Assembly (NCBI GenBank): GCA_022414725.1 | Contig: CM039464.1 | Location: forward strand, 61,989,358-62,053,357 | Direction: 5' to 3' | DNA: 64,000 bases | From: Microglena sp. YARC | Lineage: Eukaryota > Chlorophyta > Chlorophyceae > Chlamydomonadales > Chlamydomonadaceae | Shown: in pieces, positions 22,846 to 33,108 of the stretch | Numbering within the stretch: position 1 is the stretch's first letter | Layout: each line of letters starts with the position of its first letter | Translations under genes and position numbers: made by a program | Notes under the pieces: model-generated | Seen by the model: the letters and a program-made list of their open reading frames with translations, nothing else | Databases searched by the model: none | What the model was told of the DNA's origin: nothing

Positions 22846-22955
22846 AAGAGCATTCAAGCATTCTTCCCTTACCAAAATATTCGTGGCTTGTGCTCGCAAC
22901 AGACGCAGCTGACGCCTTTTCAGTTTGAATTCTCAGATCTGACGATGGCGAATGA

Positions 22956-23276
22956 ATACCCAAACTCGCCACAGCGGCTCTTAGACAACGCCGTTTCATC
23001 GCCATACTGGATGATGCGGCCATCGAGAAAGTGCAGATGCTACAGGCTGTAGGTAAGATCTGCGGGGAAAGACCCACCATCGGTTCGTTGTCGTACCTAC
23101 GTCCACGATTGGCCCTCATCGACCCTAACCGTTTGCCTGTTATGAAACAAGCTCTCTTTCACGCGGATGAAAAACTCCGCACCCAAACAATCAAAGCAAA
23201 GCCCATCTACCTGTCATCTTTAGGTAGTCACGATGGGTCCAAAATCACGGTGTACAGGCCACCAATCATTACTTAA
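22956..23276 (+). CDS. Unidentified open frame, possible terminal exon
   Basis: The frame is open from just after a TGA near 22,953 to a TAA at 23,274-23,276. It includes FIAILDDAAIEKVQMLQAVG, then CGERPTIG and LIDPNRLPVMKQALFHADEK. Codon usage and amino-acid balance look coding and unlike the surrounding repeats. A methionine at 23,031 could start an 81-residue protein, but the open frame before it suggests an exon. GTAG/GTAAGATC near 23,052 could be a donor. I do not recognise the family. Confidence 0.35.
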   Translation: MPKLATAALRQRRFIAILDDAAIEKVQMLQAVGKICGERPTIGSLSYLRPRLALIDPNRLPVMKQALFHADEKLRTQTIKAKPIYLSSLGSHDGSKITVYRPPIIT

Positions 23277-23429
23277 TGATGTCCGAAAAACACACATTGA
23301 CAGCTTGGTAAGCAAATCATTTAAACTTACTGGATAGGACTGGTACATCTAATGCATCAGCCTCCAGTCAGAAAAACCTCGACCAGCTGATGCAAATGGA
23401 CCCTTTTCCCTACGTATTACTGCCTGGGC

Positions 23430-24072
23430 ATCCTCCATGTTGGGCGAGGAGGGTGGAAAAGATGGGGGATTTCGGGGAGGGTAACCCTAGAGCAATGGGG
23501 GCAAGGAGGAGGGAGAGAGCGGGGGGAGGGTGTTCAATGAAGGATGGGAGAGAATTAACCTACAGCAATGGCGGGCGTCATCATGTACTCGGGCGGCCTC
23601 TACTTCATCAGTTCGCCTACTCTTGTGTAGGAGTGATAGCGCCATTCAAACTGAGTCCTCGGTGTCACTGGTTGGTAACGGGAGACCAGGAGACCCAACT
23701 CCTGGGCTGAAATACCTTTCACAACTAAAAATAGGGGTAGACGCCTGACACCAATGTGTGTCGAAGTCCTTTTATTGAGGCGCACAATGCCACCAGTCCA
23801 TCTCCCATGAGCTTTGACTGGGGGGCAATACACCTGCAGTGTTTGTACACTTTTTATCGTTCAGAAGAAGAGGAGGGAAAATGGAAAATGAAAAATGAGA
23901 ACAGAGATTTGTTCGCGATTAAATTTTCCTGCTAATAATTGTTTTTACTGCTTAAGACGGCGAGCAGCCAAATTGCTGGCTGTAGCTACGTAACCAAGTT
24001 CAAGTTCAAATACCCCCGCAGTGTGGTTGAACTGTCGAAATCACAACAACCTTCAAGGCATCCACAAGTCAA
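23430..24072 (-). pseudogene. Degenerate AP2-exon repeat, copy 1
   Basis: On the minus strand GRWTGGIVRLNKRTSTHIG (about 23,750-23,810) and, in another frame, DEVEAARVHDDA (about 23,575-23,615) line up with the AP2 exon at 26,783-26,923. About 90 bases of unrelated sequence split the two parts and the donor is degraded (GGTTAATT). The G-rich block at 23,440-23,540 and the AACCTTCAAGGCATCCACAA flank also match the second copy, so the whole segment of about 1.3 kb was duplicated. Confidence 0.65.
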
Positions 24073-24470
24073 CAGGGTACCAGGGTACTTCAAATGGCCA
24101 AATTGGCCAGCGCTTTAGCGCACTTGAAAACAAAAAGACTGCGCTTTGTAGTGCAAAAAGCGCAAAAATTGCTTGCTGCGCCCACAGGGGGTTGCAAAAA
24201 ACTGCGCTTAAAGCGCAGAGGGGGTCAAAAAGTCAGCGCTTAAAAGCGCAAAAGCGCGCGCTTTGAATTACCCTGCAGGGTACTACTAAGCGAATACGGC
24301 AGCGCGGTGCCGTGCTACCTTTTTGAGCCCCTCTGCGCATTTCGCGCAGTTTTTTCAACCCCATGTGGGCCCAGCGCGCAGTTTTTGTGCTGTTTGCACT
24401 AAAAAGCGCTGACCAATTTGACGTTTGTGCGCTTTAAGCGCTGGCCAATTTGGCAAGAAGTAGTACCCTG
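24073..24470. mobile_element. MITE family 1 nested in itself (copies 6 and 7)
   Basis: The inner element, 24,081-24,275, is flanked on both sides by CAGGGTAC, which is the terminal octamer of the outer element. It therefore inserted exactly into the outer copy's end and duplicated it. The outer copy (24,073-24,080 plus 24,276-24,470) is itself flanked by CAAGTCAA and CAACTCAA (7 of 8). The inner copy belongs to the ACTTCAAATGG subfamily and the outer to the ACTAC subfamily. Confidence 0.9.
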
Positions 24471-24841
24471 CAACTCAATCCATCTCCAAAGGATTATGAA
24501 AACATTGATTCTGGTCATTTGAGTGTTTTGGAGATTGCTACCATCATGCTAAGGTTCAAGGTACAGGGTGTAAGCTGCACACAGTTTTGTTTCCACCCAA
24601 CGCTCCCCCATTCACTCCATCAAACCCTTCACCCTCTCCACCATACGCACACACCACCTCCATACCAGTATACACTAGTTCCCCGCACAGGTTGGGAGCC
24701 CCACCTGCCTGAAACTTACCCCCCCGCCACCAACCTCCCCCCCCCCCCCCCCACACACACACCACCCCCAACTCCACACTGTTTTGGGCGTGCATATCGC
24801 CTAGACCGGTCTGGGCGTGTTACAGCATGTTACCTACTTAC

Positions 24842-25880
24842 CTGCCTTTTATCCTTAGAAGCACCAGCCCGGAGACTCTCTGGTAGCCCAGCTTGCTCCT
24901 TAGCTTTGAGATGGACATAACCTAGATATGGCCTCATGGGATTTTTACCATTGCGGCCTAAAATGTTATGCACAAATGTGTAGCCATGGTTCTGAGCATC
25001 CACTTGTACTCTCCTGTCACCATCTAGAACCTGTGGCATTGGGTTTGGCCACACTGTTGTGAAATCACTCTTATCCGTAGCCATGCTGTACTACAGTAGC
25101 CTTGGGGCACTACTGGCAGGGAGTTGATGCCAATGAGTGAAATTCACACGCATTGCTAGCCCCTAGTCCCTCTAAACAGGCGGGTGGAGAGGAGGGGCTG
25201 GGGCTGGGGGGGTGCTTCTTCTCCTAGCCATATCAACGATATGTTTGTCAGGGCGTTAGTCACAAGTCAAACATGATGTGTTATACTCTGGTATGCATAT
25301 AGCAGATGTGGCGAATTAACTTTCTTCTCAAGACGTATAGTTCTAGAAGCTGCTATGCATAGCCAAAACAAGAAGCCCCCCCCCCCCCCCCCCCCCCCCA
25401 CGGCGGGCTTCTTGGCCCCGCCTTCCCATCCCCCCCCCCAAATAAAACCCCAATCCAAGCCATAGCTCCCCTTGTCTCCCACCTGAGGCATTGGATTATA
25501 ATTTATCTTGAGGAGGGCCTTCCACTCTTGCTCATTGCACTGCCATTCTCTATTCCTCCAGCAAGATCTTGACAAACATAACGAACGTTGCAATGTCGCC
25601 ACTGCAGCCGATCATTTGCTGCAGGGCCACAGGCCAGCTGGGGACTTGACCAATTGAGCGGTTGAGGACTATCGAGATGCTTGTTGCTAGCACGCTTGGG
25701 CGGATGCGGATGCGGATCTTCATTGCACTGCTATTCTCTCTTTTTGATGCTGCTCAACGATCTCCCAACCTTGTCCCTGTCAGTGGTCTTGAACAGCTTG
25801 AGGAGCAGCGCATCAGAGATCTTGGCCTCTGACACCATCTCTGGGAAATTAAGACCATCTGTTTTCCTGGATGCGGAATG
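24842..25880 (-). CDS. Unidentified split gene (tentative)
   Basis: Three coding-looking minus-strand stretches: about 25,880-25,745 (with LNFPEMVSEAKISDALLLKL and FKTTDRDKVGRSLSSIKKRE), about 25,590-25,490 (ending NPMPQ before GTGGGA), and 25,084-24,842, which opens with ATG just after a TAGTACAG acceptor and ends KRQ/GTAAGTAGG, a good donor. The last includes NHGYTFVHNILGRNGKNPMR. NPMPQV occurs in two of them, so one may be a partial duplicate. I do not recognise the family and the downstream exons are not located. Confidence 0.35.
25377..25399 (+). repeat. Poly-C tract
   Basis: A run of about 23 C falls within a putative intron of the minus-strand gene, where it reads as poly-G on the coding strand. 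Confidence 0.8.
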
Positions 25881-25992
25881 TGTGTGTGTGTGTATATATG
25901 TATGTATGTGTGTATGTGTGCATGTGCGTATGTGTATATATGTATGTGTGTATATGTGCCTGTGTGTCTGTGTGTGTCTGTGTGTGTGTGGA
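25878..25992 (+). repeat. TG/TATG microsatellite
   Basis: Mixed TGTG, TATG and TATATG units over about 115 bases. No gene is seen between here and 26,550. Confidence 0.85.
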
Positions 25993-26554
25993 ATGTATGC
26001 TCAGGGGTGTTCAGATAGGCTTAATGAGCCTGCCCAACCTGGTAAATCACCAGGAAGGGCTGATTATTAAAACACTCTATGAACTAGAAACAAACAAATT
26101 GTAAACAACCATGGATGCTCAAAGGTAGCTTGCATTGAATTGGTAACTTGATAGGCGTAAACATAAATGATGGGAGGAAAGACTCTGTTGACCACCTCAA
26201 CAAAACAATCCAGAGGAATCTCCACGCAAAATATTATTTGAATTTAATTTGATTTGAAGTTGCACTTTTTGTTTTTTAATTTGCATTTAATTTGATTTGA
26301 AGTTGAAGCAGGTATTTTTGAATGGGTTCAGCCTTGAGGCTGCTCGCCGTCTTTGGCAGTGGCAGTAACAATAAATATCTTCTTATCCATTTGAATCGAG
26401 TACATGGCGATACTATAAGTTGGTAGGGACTTCATTGTAGGACGAGGAGGGGGGAAAGATGGGGGATTGGGGAAGGGATTTATCCTAGAACAATTTGGAA
26501 CAAGGAGGAGAGATAGAGAGCGGGGTGAGGGAGTTCGACAAGGAGGGGGGAGAG

Positions 26555-26757
26555 CATAGCTTTTCTTTTCAGCTACCAGCAGCAGCTTCTGGGCAGCTCC
26601 CTGAGCCAGCCACCTTGCTAAGCACCAAGATTTCAGCTGTTCTGGACAGCTGATTGTATCAGCTTCAAAGTGCACTAGGTTGCCTTAGATTTGGCTGAAT
26701 AGCCAGTCAGGGCAGCTGCCTAGAGGCTGCTGCTCGTAGCTGAAAAGAAAAGCTGTG
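26555..26757. mobile_element. MITE family 2, copy 2
   Basis: CATAGCTTTTCTTTTCAGC on the left and GCTGAAAAGAAAAGCTGTG on the right form inverted ends. Flanks GGGGAGAG and GGGGCGAG match at 7 of 8. It lies only about 20 bases beyond the donor of the AP2 exon, so it inserted into that intron or repeat. Confidence 0.85.
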
Positions 26758-26782
26758 GGGGCGAGAGGGGGGAGGGACTTAC

Positions 26783-26923
26783 CCTAGAGCAAAGGCGGCA
26801 GCATCATATGCTAGGGCGGCCTCTACTTCATCAGTGTAGCGGCCAAGGTATGTTTGGGTCTGTATATTGAGGTGCACAATGCTAACACGCCATTCCGCCC
26901 GATCTTTGACCCGGGTAATACCC
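26783..26923 (-). CDS. AP2/ERF DNA-binding domain exon
   Basis: A 141-nt exon lies between acceptor CACTGCAG/GGG and donor CTCTAGG/GTAAGTCC. It reads GITRVKDRAEWRVSIVHLNI followed by LGRYTDEVEAALAYDAAAFA. This matches the AP2 fold: RGVTR and W-R-I strands, then YLG.(Y/F).(T/D)EEEAA.AYD.AA, which binds DNA in plant and algal transcription factors. The exon is phase-symmetric (one base at its start, two at its end). The next AP2 exon is not evident. Since a broken copy sits at 23.4-24.1 kb, this could be a fragment carried by a repeat rather than an active gene. AP2 domains also occur in some homing endonucleases. Confidence 0.65.
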
Positions 26924-26929
26924 CTGCAG

Positions 26930-27340
26930 TGCGGTTGAAATGTCAAAACCTCAACAACATTCAACATTCCGCCCGATCTTTGGCCCAGGTAATACCCCTG
27001 CAGTGCGGTGGAAATGTCAAAACCTTAACAACAACATTCCAGGCATCCACAACTACAAAAAAAAATGTACTCCTTATTACAAGGCGTGAGGTTGAGGGGG
27101 CCAGCCTGTTTGCTTGCACTGGGAACAACCACTAATCTAAAACTCAATCCATATTGGCAGGATGCTGAAAGCATTGATTCTGGTCACTGGTGTGTTTTGA
27201 AGATTTCTATCATAGTGCTCGGGTTGAGGGTTTAGGGTGTACACAATTTTGTATCCACCCAACACTCCCCCATACGCTCCATCCACCCCCCCACCCCAAC
27301 CACCACCTCCATACCTGAAATCCTGCATACACTAGTTCCC
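26930..27340 (-). repeat. Partial duplicate of the AP2 acceptor region and flank
   Basis: The bases ATTCCGCCCGATCTTTG to GCAGTGCGGT(T/G)GAAATG occur at 26,890-26,945 and again at 26,965-27,020, so the acceptor plus exon start is tandemly duplicated. Beyond it, 27,130-27,330 resembles 24,473-24,760 (GCATTGATTCTGGTCA, ACACTCCCCCATACGCTCC). Confidence 0.6.
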
Positions 27341-27349
27341 GGCCTAGGT

Positions 27350-28780
27350 CCTATTGTCGTCAATTAATTCAACGACCGCCCTCCTGCAGAAGAGGGAGTA
27401 ATAGCAGTTGGGAAATAGAGATTGATAAATAAAGGTTGGGAAATAGCAGTTGGGAAATAGGGAGTGGATGTGCCTGGTCCAAATTTGGGAATTGTTTGGG
27501 ACTGTGCATGTGTGTGGATGTGCCTGGTACAATGATGGGGCTTGTGTGGTACTGCGTGTCTGTTTGTGTGGACGTGCACAGTGAACGGATGGAAATTGCA
27601 TGGGGCACATGCATGTGTGCAGATCCGCATGGTGCAAAGCTTGGGCTACCACACACCAGCTTATGCCAGCACCCTGGTCACTCTACCTGGATTCAGAGTA
27701 TCTTCCTGTGGCTTGCAACTCTAGCTGCTGTCTTCTTGTCCAAAAGTTGTATACTACACTCTCCAGCAGCACACAGAGTACTTTACACTACACACTTCAG
27801 CCAAATATTCGGACCCAACACACTTCAGTCCCCGACATGAAGGGCAGATAGTTGGCGATCTCGAACTAACGCCTAGGGCGATCAATGAAATTCGAGTGTG
27901 CGGCGTCGATACCGATATTTCGAGGCTAGGACAGTTAGCTTGCGTTGGGTGTAAAAATATATTCACGACTGCGGTATTCGGTTTCCTAACCGCTATTTAA
28001 AGAATAACTAATAGAAGAGAAAGCGCAGTGTAACCATTGCAGTGGCCGAACAGAAGGAATGAACGAAAGCCGCATGAAAGCGCGAGGAGGAGCCTCCTCA
28101 GCAACATGTAGGCCGGAGTGGAAGTAAGAGGCTTGGCACTAACCGCTAGGCACTAGAGTAGGACAATTTGCGTGCGTCCACCATCCATTATCCACCTACA
28201 TGAACTCGGTTACGCTCATGAGTCATGACTCCCTCCACCACTCTTTTATTCCTCATCGTACCCCGCCTCCTCGCTTCCTCCTCTTCATCACTCCCTCCAT
28301 GTTCATGCTGTCCAACAAGCCCACTACGTAGTCACCACCCGTCGTCGCCTCGAACGCCCCATCGTAGCTCTCCTACTACGACCCGCCTTAACCAATTGTA
28401 CTCCTGAGGTACCGTCGGGTACCGTCCAGGAAAATAACTTCGGCCACAGCCCCCTCAGGCCGGGCCCTCAGGCCTACCTTCGCCTTCCTGAACATATATG
28501 GCCTTCGTAGTAGAAAGCTACTTCACAGCTACAGCAGCTGTACCCATTACATCGCAGCCACGCACAAATTCTGAAAGGAAACGCCTAGGATACCAATACC
28601 TTCTTCAGTCGGGCTAGCATGAAGGTGCGCCCAGAGTGCTTGTGTTGGTTTGGAGATTCAGATCTGCACGCTTTGTCGAATAGCCGGAACTCCTAAATCT
28701 CGGATTTCCCCCCTATACATGCGATGTTCAATTTCTTTCTCGCCGATATTCGCAATCTTCTGCTAGCAGCGGTCGAGCTT
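27350..28780. other. No convincing gene
   Basis: This stretch holds a GTGGATGTGCCTGGT repeat (27,465-27,625), unique-looking sequence with CCTCGTCGTC blocks near 28,230-28,390, and no open frame with protein-like composition. Part of it may be promoter or 5' UTR for the splicing-factor gene that follows. Confidence 0.4.
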
Positions 28781-29114
28781 TCCCAACGTTGGTAACGGTG
28801 CAATCGGTCGAGCTTGATGCTAGCCAGTCAAGGCGGGTAGATGAGCTTTTTGTAGGCCGAGCGCTCCTTGGCTGGATGCGAGTTCGCTCCCGGGGGATTC
28901 AAGTTGGCAGCAAGAATCGTTGCACTGGCGATCTGTCATCCGAGGTTTACAAAGTGGGCTGGTGCCGATAGGGACTCGAGTTTCTGGCCCCTCTGCATGC
29001 ATTTGGTGCATGTTCTGATTACCCTGTGATCTCATTTTCACCTGTCTTTACCTTTGCAATTAGTTACCATGGCACAGCCAGCACATCCGGCCCACCTGCC
29101 CCCTCCTCAACCCA

Positions 29115-29480
29115 CCTCACAATGCAAGAAACACCAGCTCCATCACCACCACCGCCACCGCCACCTCTATCCCTTCAGTCCCCTGCTTCCTGCGTCTTAA
29201 TCACTCAATCAATTGAACCACTGTATATGCTGTGCGTTCAGATGAGTGCGGAAGAAGAGACACCAGCTGCTGCAGCTCCATCACCACCACCACCACCACA
29301 ACCTCCACTACCACCTTCACCACCACCACCATCCCTTCAGTCCACTGCATCCTATGTCTCAATCACCCGATCATGTCGATCACTCAATGTCTCAATCATG
29401 TCAATCACTGTAACTGCCGTGCGCGCAGACGAGAACGCGGCGCACAGATGAGAACAAGGCACGTGCAGAAGAAGAAGCAC
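29115..29480 (+). repeat. Repeated start of acidic exon 1
   Basis: ACACCAGCT(C/G) followed by CACCACC-rich sequence occurs near 29,130, and CAG/ATGAGTGCGGAAGAAGAG near 29,240. The apparently used copy, CAG/ATGAGAACAAGG, is at about 29,449. The copies share GCAGAAGAAGA and CTAGCTGCTGCAGC-like segments and each follows a possible acceptor. This makes the 5' boundary of exon 1 uncertain. Confidence 0.5.
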
Positions 29481-29521
29481 TAGCTGCTGCAGCACCACCC
29501 CCAGATGTCAAACCCGACCCC

Positions 29522-32500
29522 ATGGATATAGATGATAAGCCTCCCGCAGAGGCAGCTGATGCGCCAGCCCCACCTGAAGCGGCAGCAGAGCCAGCTACAG
29601 AGCCAGCAACAGAGCCATCAGCAGAGTCAGCAGCTGAAGCAGCAGTGGAACCAGTGGCAGAGCCAGCAGCCGAACCAGCAGCAGAGCCCGCGCCGGAACC
29701 TGAGGCAGAGCTAGCAGCAGAAGCAGCCACAGAGCCAGCTACAGAGCCAGCAACGGAACCTGCGGCAGAGCTAGCAGCAGAGCCAGCAACAGAACCATCA
29801 GTGGAACCAGCAGCAGAGCCAGCAACAGAACCCACGGCAGAGCTAGCAGCAGAGCCAGCAACAGAACCAGCAACAGAACCAGCAACAGAACCAGCAGCGG
29901 AACCACCAGGAGAAGCTGATGCTGAACCGGCAGCAGGTACCCCAGAGTAGTGATATGTGATGTACTTTGTGCTGTAACAATGGCACTTCTAGATGGTGGT
30001 GGTTGTGGGGATTTTGTGTGTGGGGTGGGTGGGTTGGGGGGGTCTGGTGTGGTATGTGGCGTTGGGGGTGTGGCGAGGGCTGGCTCCCCATGGGTAGTGG
30101 TCTGGACAGGGTGGTGTAGGGCATAGGGTTGAGCGCGTGGGGTGTAGTTCGCAGCAGATGCAGCAGCAGAAAGAGTTTAAGTGTAGTCAGCAGCAGATCC
30201 AGAAGCAGAAAGAGTGTAAGTGTAGTCAGCTGCAGATCCAGCAGCAAAAAGAGTGTAACTGTAGTCAGCAGCAGATCCAGCAACAGAAACTGCAGGCTTA
30301 GCAGATGCTTAGCAGGGTCAATGTAATTAATACAATTAATGCATGCAATTATTTAATTAATGTCTTTCATTAATTTTTTATTTTTGATCATGAGATACAA
30401 TCTGCCATTTTAATTCTTAATTTGTGTTTTTTATTTTATTTATATCTTATATTGCAATCTGCCATTTTACATGGGGTGCTAGTTGGCAGCAGCAAGTTGG
30501 GATATCTGTTTTGCATGGTGTGAATAATCTGTGATGCAAGGTGTGACTCTCTCCCACCTCACTCTCTCCCACCTCTCTCTCTCCCAACTATATCATTCCC
30601 ACCTGACCCTCTCCCACCTCACTCTCTCCCAGCTACATCATTCCCACCTCACTCTCTCCCACCTCACTCTCTCCCACCTCACTCTCTCCCAGCTACATCA
30701 TTCCCACCTGACTCGCTCCCACCTGACTCTCTCCCACCTCACTCTCTCCCAGCTACATCATTCCCACCTCACTCTCTCCCACCTCACTCTCTCCCACCTC
30801 ACTCTCTCCCACCTCACTCTCTCCCACCTCACTCTCTCCCAGCTACATCATTCCCACCTGACTCTCTCCCACCTCACTCTCTCCCAGCTACATCATTCCC
30901 ACCTGACTCTCTCCCACCTCACTCTCTCCCACCTCACTCTGTCCCACCTCACTCTCTCCCACCTTACTCTCTTCCAACTCACTCTCTCCCAACTCACTCT
31001 CTCCCAACTCACTCTCTCCCAACTACATCATTCCCACCTCACTCTCTCCCACCTCACCCTCCCCCACCTCACTCTCGCCCAACTACATCATCCCACCTAA
31101 CTCTCTCCCTTTCTCCCCTATAGCCCCTGTTGAAGATGCCACCGCCCTACCCCACCCAGCTGACCCCGCGGGCCCACTGCCACCCCCTCCTCCTCTACCC
31201 ACCCCTGGGGACAAGCCACCTAGGGACGCCTCCCCTAGGCTAGACATAGGAGAGGCAGACGACAAGAACAGGAGTCGAGACAAACACAGAAGTCGAGACA
31301 GGCGTGATCGTGAGCGTGATAGGTCCGGGAGAGACAAGGACAGGCGCAAGTCAAGGTCTCGCTCCCGAGATCGCAGGTAACCATATCCAAAAATCGTTTT
31401 TTATTGTTGTGGGTGGGTGAGGGGGGGGGGGGCTACGTGATTGGAATGGTAGGGACAAGGACAAGCGCAAGTCCATGTCTGTCTCTCAAGATCGCAGGTA
31501 ACTATCTCATCAAATCACTTTTTGTTGTTGGTGGTGTGGATGGGTGGGTGGGTGGGGGGCTACGTGATTGGAACCAAAGAGATAAGGACAGGTGCAAGTC
31601 CAGGTCCCGCTCTCCAGATTGCAGGTAACTATCTCAGCACAGCACTGTTTGTTGTTGGTGGGTGTGTGTGTGGGTGTGTGTGTGTGGGGGGGGGGGCTAC
31701 GTGATCGGAACCAAAGAGATAAGGACAGGTGCAAGTCCAGGTCCCGCTCTCCAGATTGCTGGTAACTATCTCATCAAATCACTTCTTGTTGGTGGTGTGG
31801 ATGGGTGGGTGGGTGGGGGGCTACGTGATCGGAACCAAAGAGATAAGGACAGGTGCAAGTCCAGGTCCCGCTCTCCAGATTGCAGGTGACTATCTCATCA
31901 AATCACTTCTTGTTGGTGGTGTGGATGGGTGGGTGGGTGGGGGGGGGGGGGGGCTACGTGATCGGAACCAAAGAGATAAGGACAGGTGCAAGTCCAGGTC
32001 CCGCTCTCGAGATTGCAGGTAACTATCTCAGCACAGCACTGTTTGTTGTTGGTGGGTGTGGGGGGGGGGGCTACGTGATCGGAACCAAAGAGATAAGGAC
32101 AGGTGCAAGTCCAGGTCCCGCTCTCCAGATTGCTGGTAACTATCTCATCAAATCACTTTTTGTTGGTGGTGTGGATGGGTGGGTGGGTGGGGGGGGTGAG
32201 GGGGTAAGTGATCAGAACGGTAGGAACAAGGATAGGCGCAAGTCCAGGTCCCGCTCTCGAGATTGCAGGTGACTATCTCAGCACAGCACTGTTTTGGGGG
32301 GGGGTGAGGGGGTAAGTGATCAGAACGGTAGGAACAAGGATAGGCGCAAGTCCAGGTCTCGCTCTCGAGATTGCAGGTAACTATCTCAGCACAGCACTGT
32401 TTTGGGGGGGGGTGAGGGGGTAAGTGATCAGAACGGTAGGAAACAAGGATAGGCGCAAGTCCAGGTCTCGCTCTCGAGATTGCAGGTAACTATCTCAGCA

Positions 32501-33047
32501 CAGCACTGTTTTGGGGGGGGGGGGGGGGGGGGGGGGGGAGAGGGTAAGTGATCAGAACGGTAGGAACAAGGATAGGCGCAAGTCCAGGTCTCGCTCTCGA
32601 GATCACAGGCAACTATCTCATCACATCACTGTTTCTTTTGGTGTGGGGGGGCTACGTGATATGAATGGTAGAGACACGGACAGGCGGAAGTCCAGGTCTC
32701 GCTCTCGAAATATCAGGTACCTATCTCATCACAGCACTGTTTTTTGGATGGGCTTCGTGATTCGAACGGGAGGGACAAGGACAGGCGCAAGTCCAGATCT
32801 CGCTCTCGAAATATCAGGTAACTATCTCATCGCATCACTGCTTCTTTTGGGGGCTACGCGATTGGAACAGTAGGGACAAGGACAGGGAATGTCCAGGTCT
32901 CACTCTCCAGATATCAGGTAACTATCTCATTACAGCACTGTTTATTTGGGGGGTTACATGATCAGAACGGGAGGACAAGGACCGGCACAAGTCCAGGTCT
33001 CGCCTTGAGATTTCAGGTAACTATCTCATCAAATCACTTTTGTATGT

Positions 33048-33108
<61 letters not shown>

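Noticed and set aside
22649..23119. 156-codon minus-strand frame
   Set aside because: It runs across MITE family 3 and is antisense to a more protein-like plus frame at 22,956-23,276.
29401..29835. Minus-strand Gly/Ser/Ala-rich frame
   Set aside because: It is the shadow of the EPATEPAAE-coding repeat on the plus strand, which has supporting splice sites and phase.
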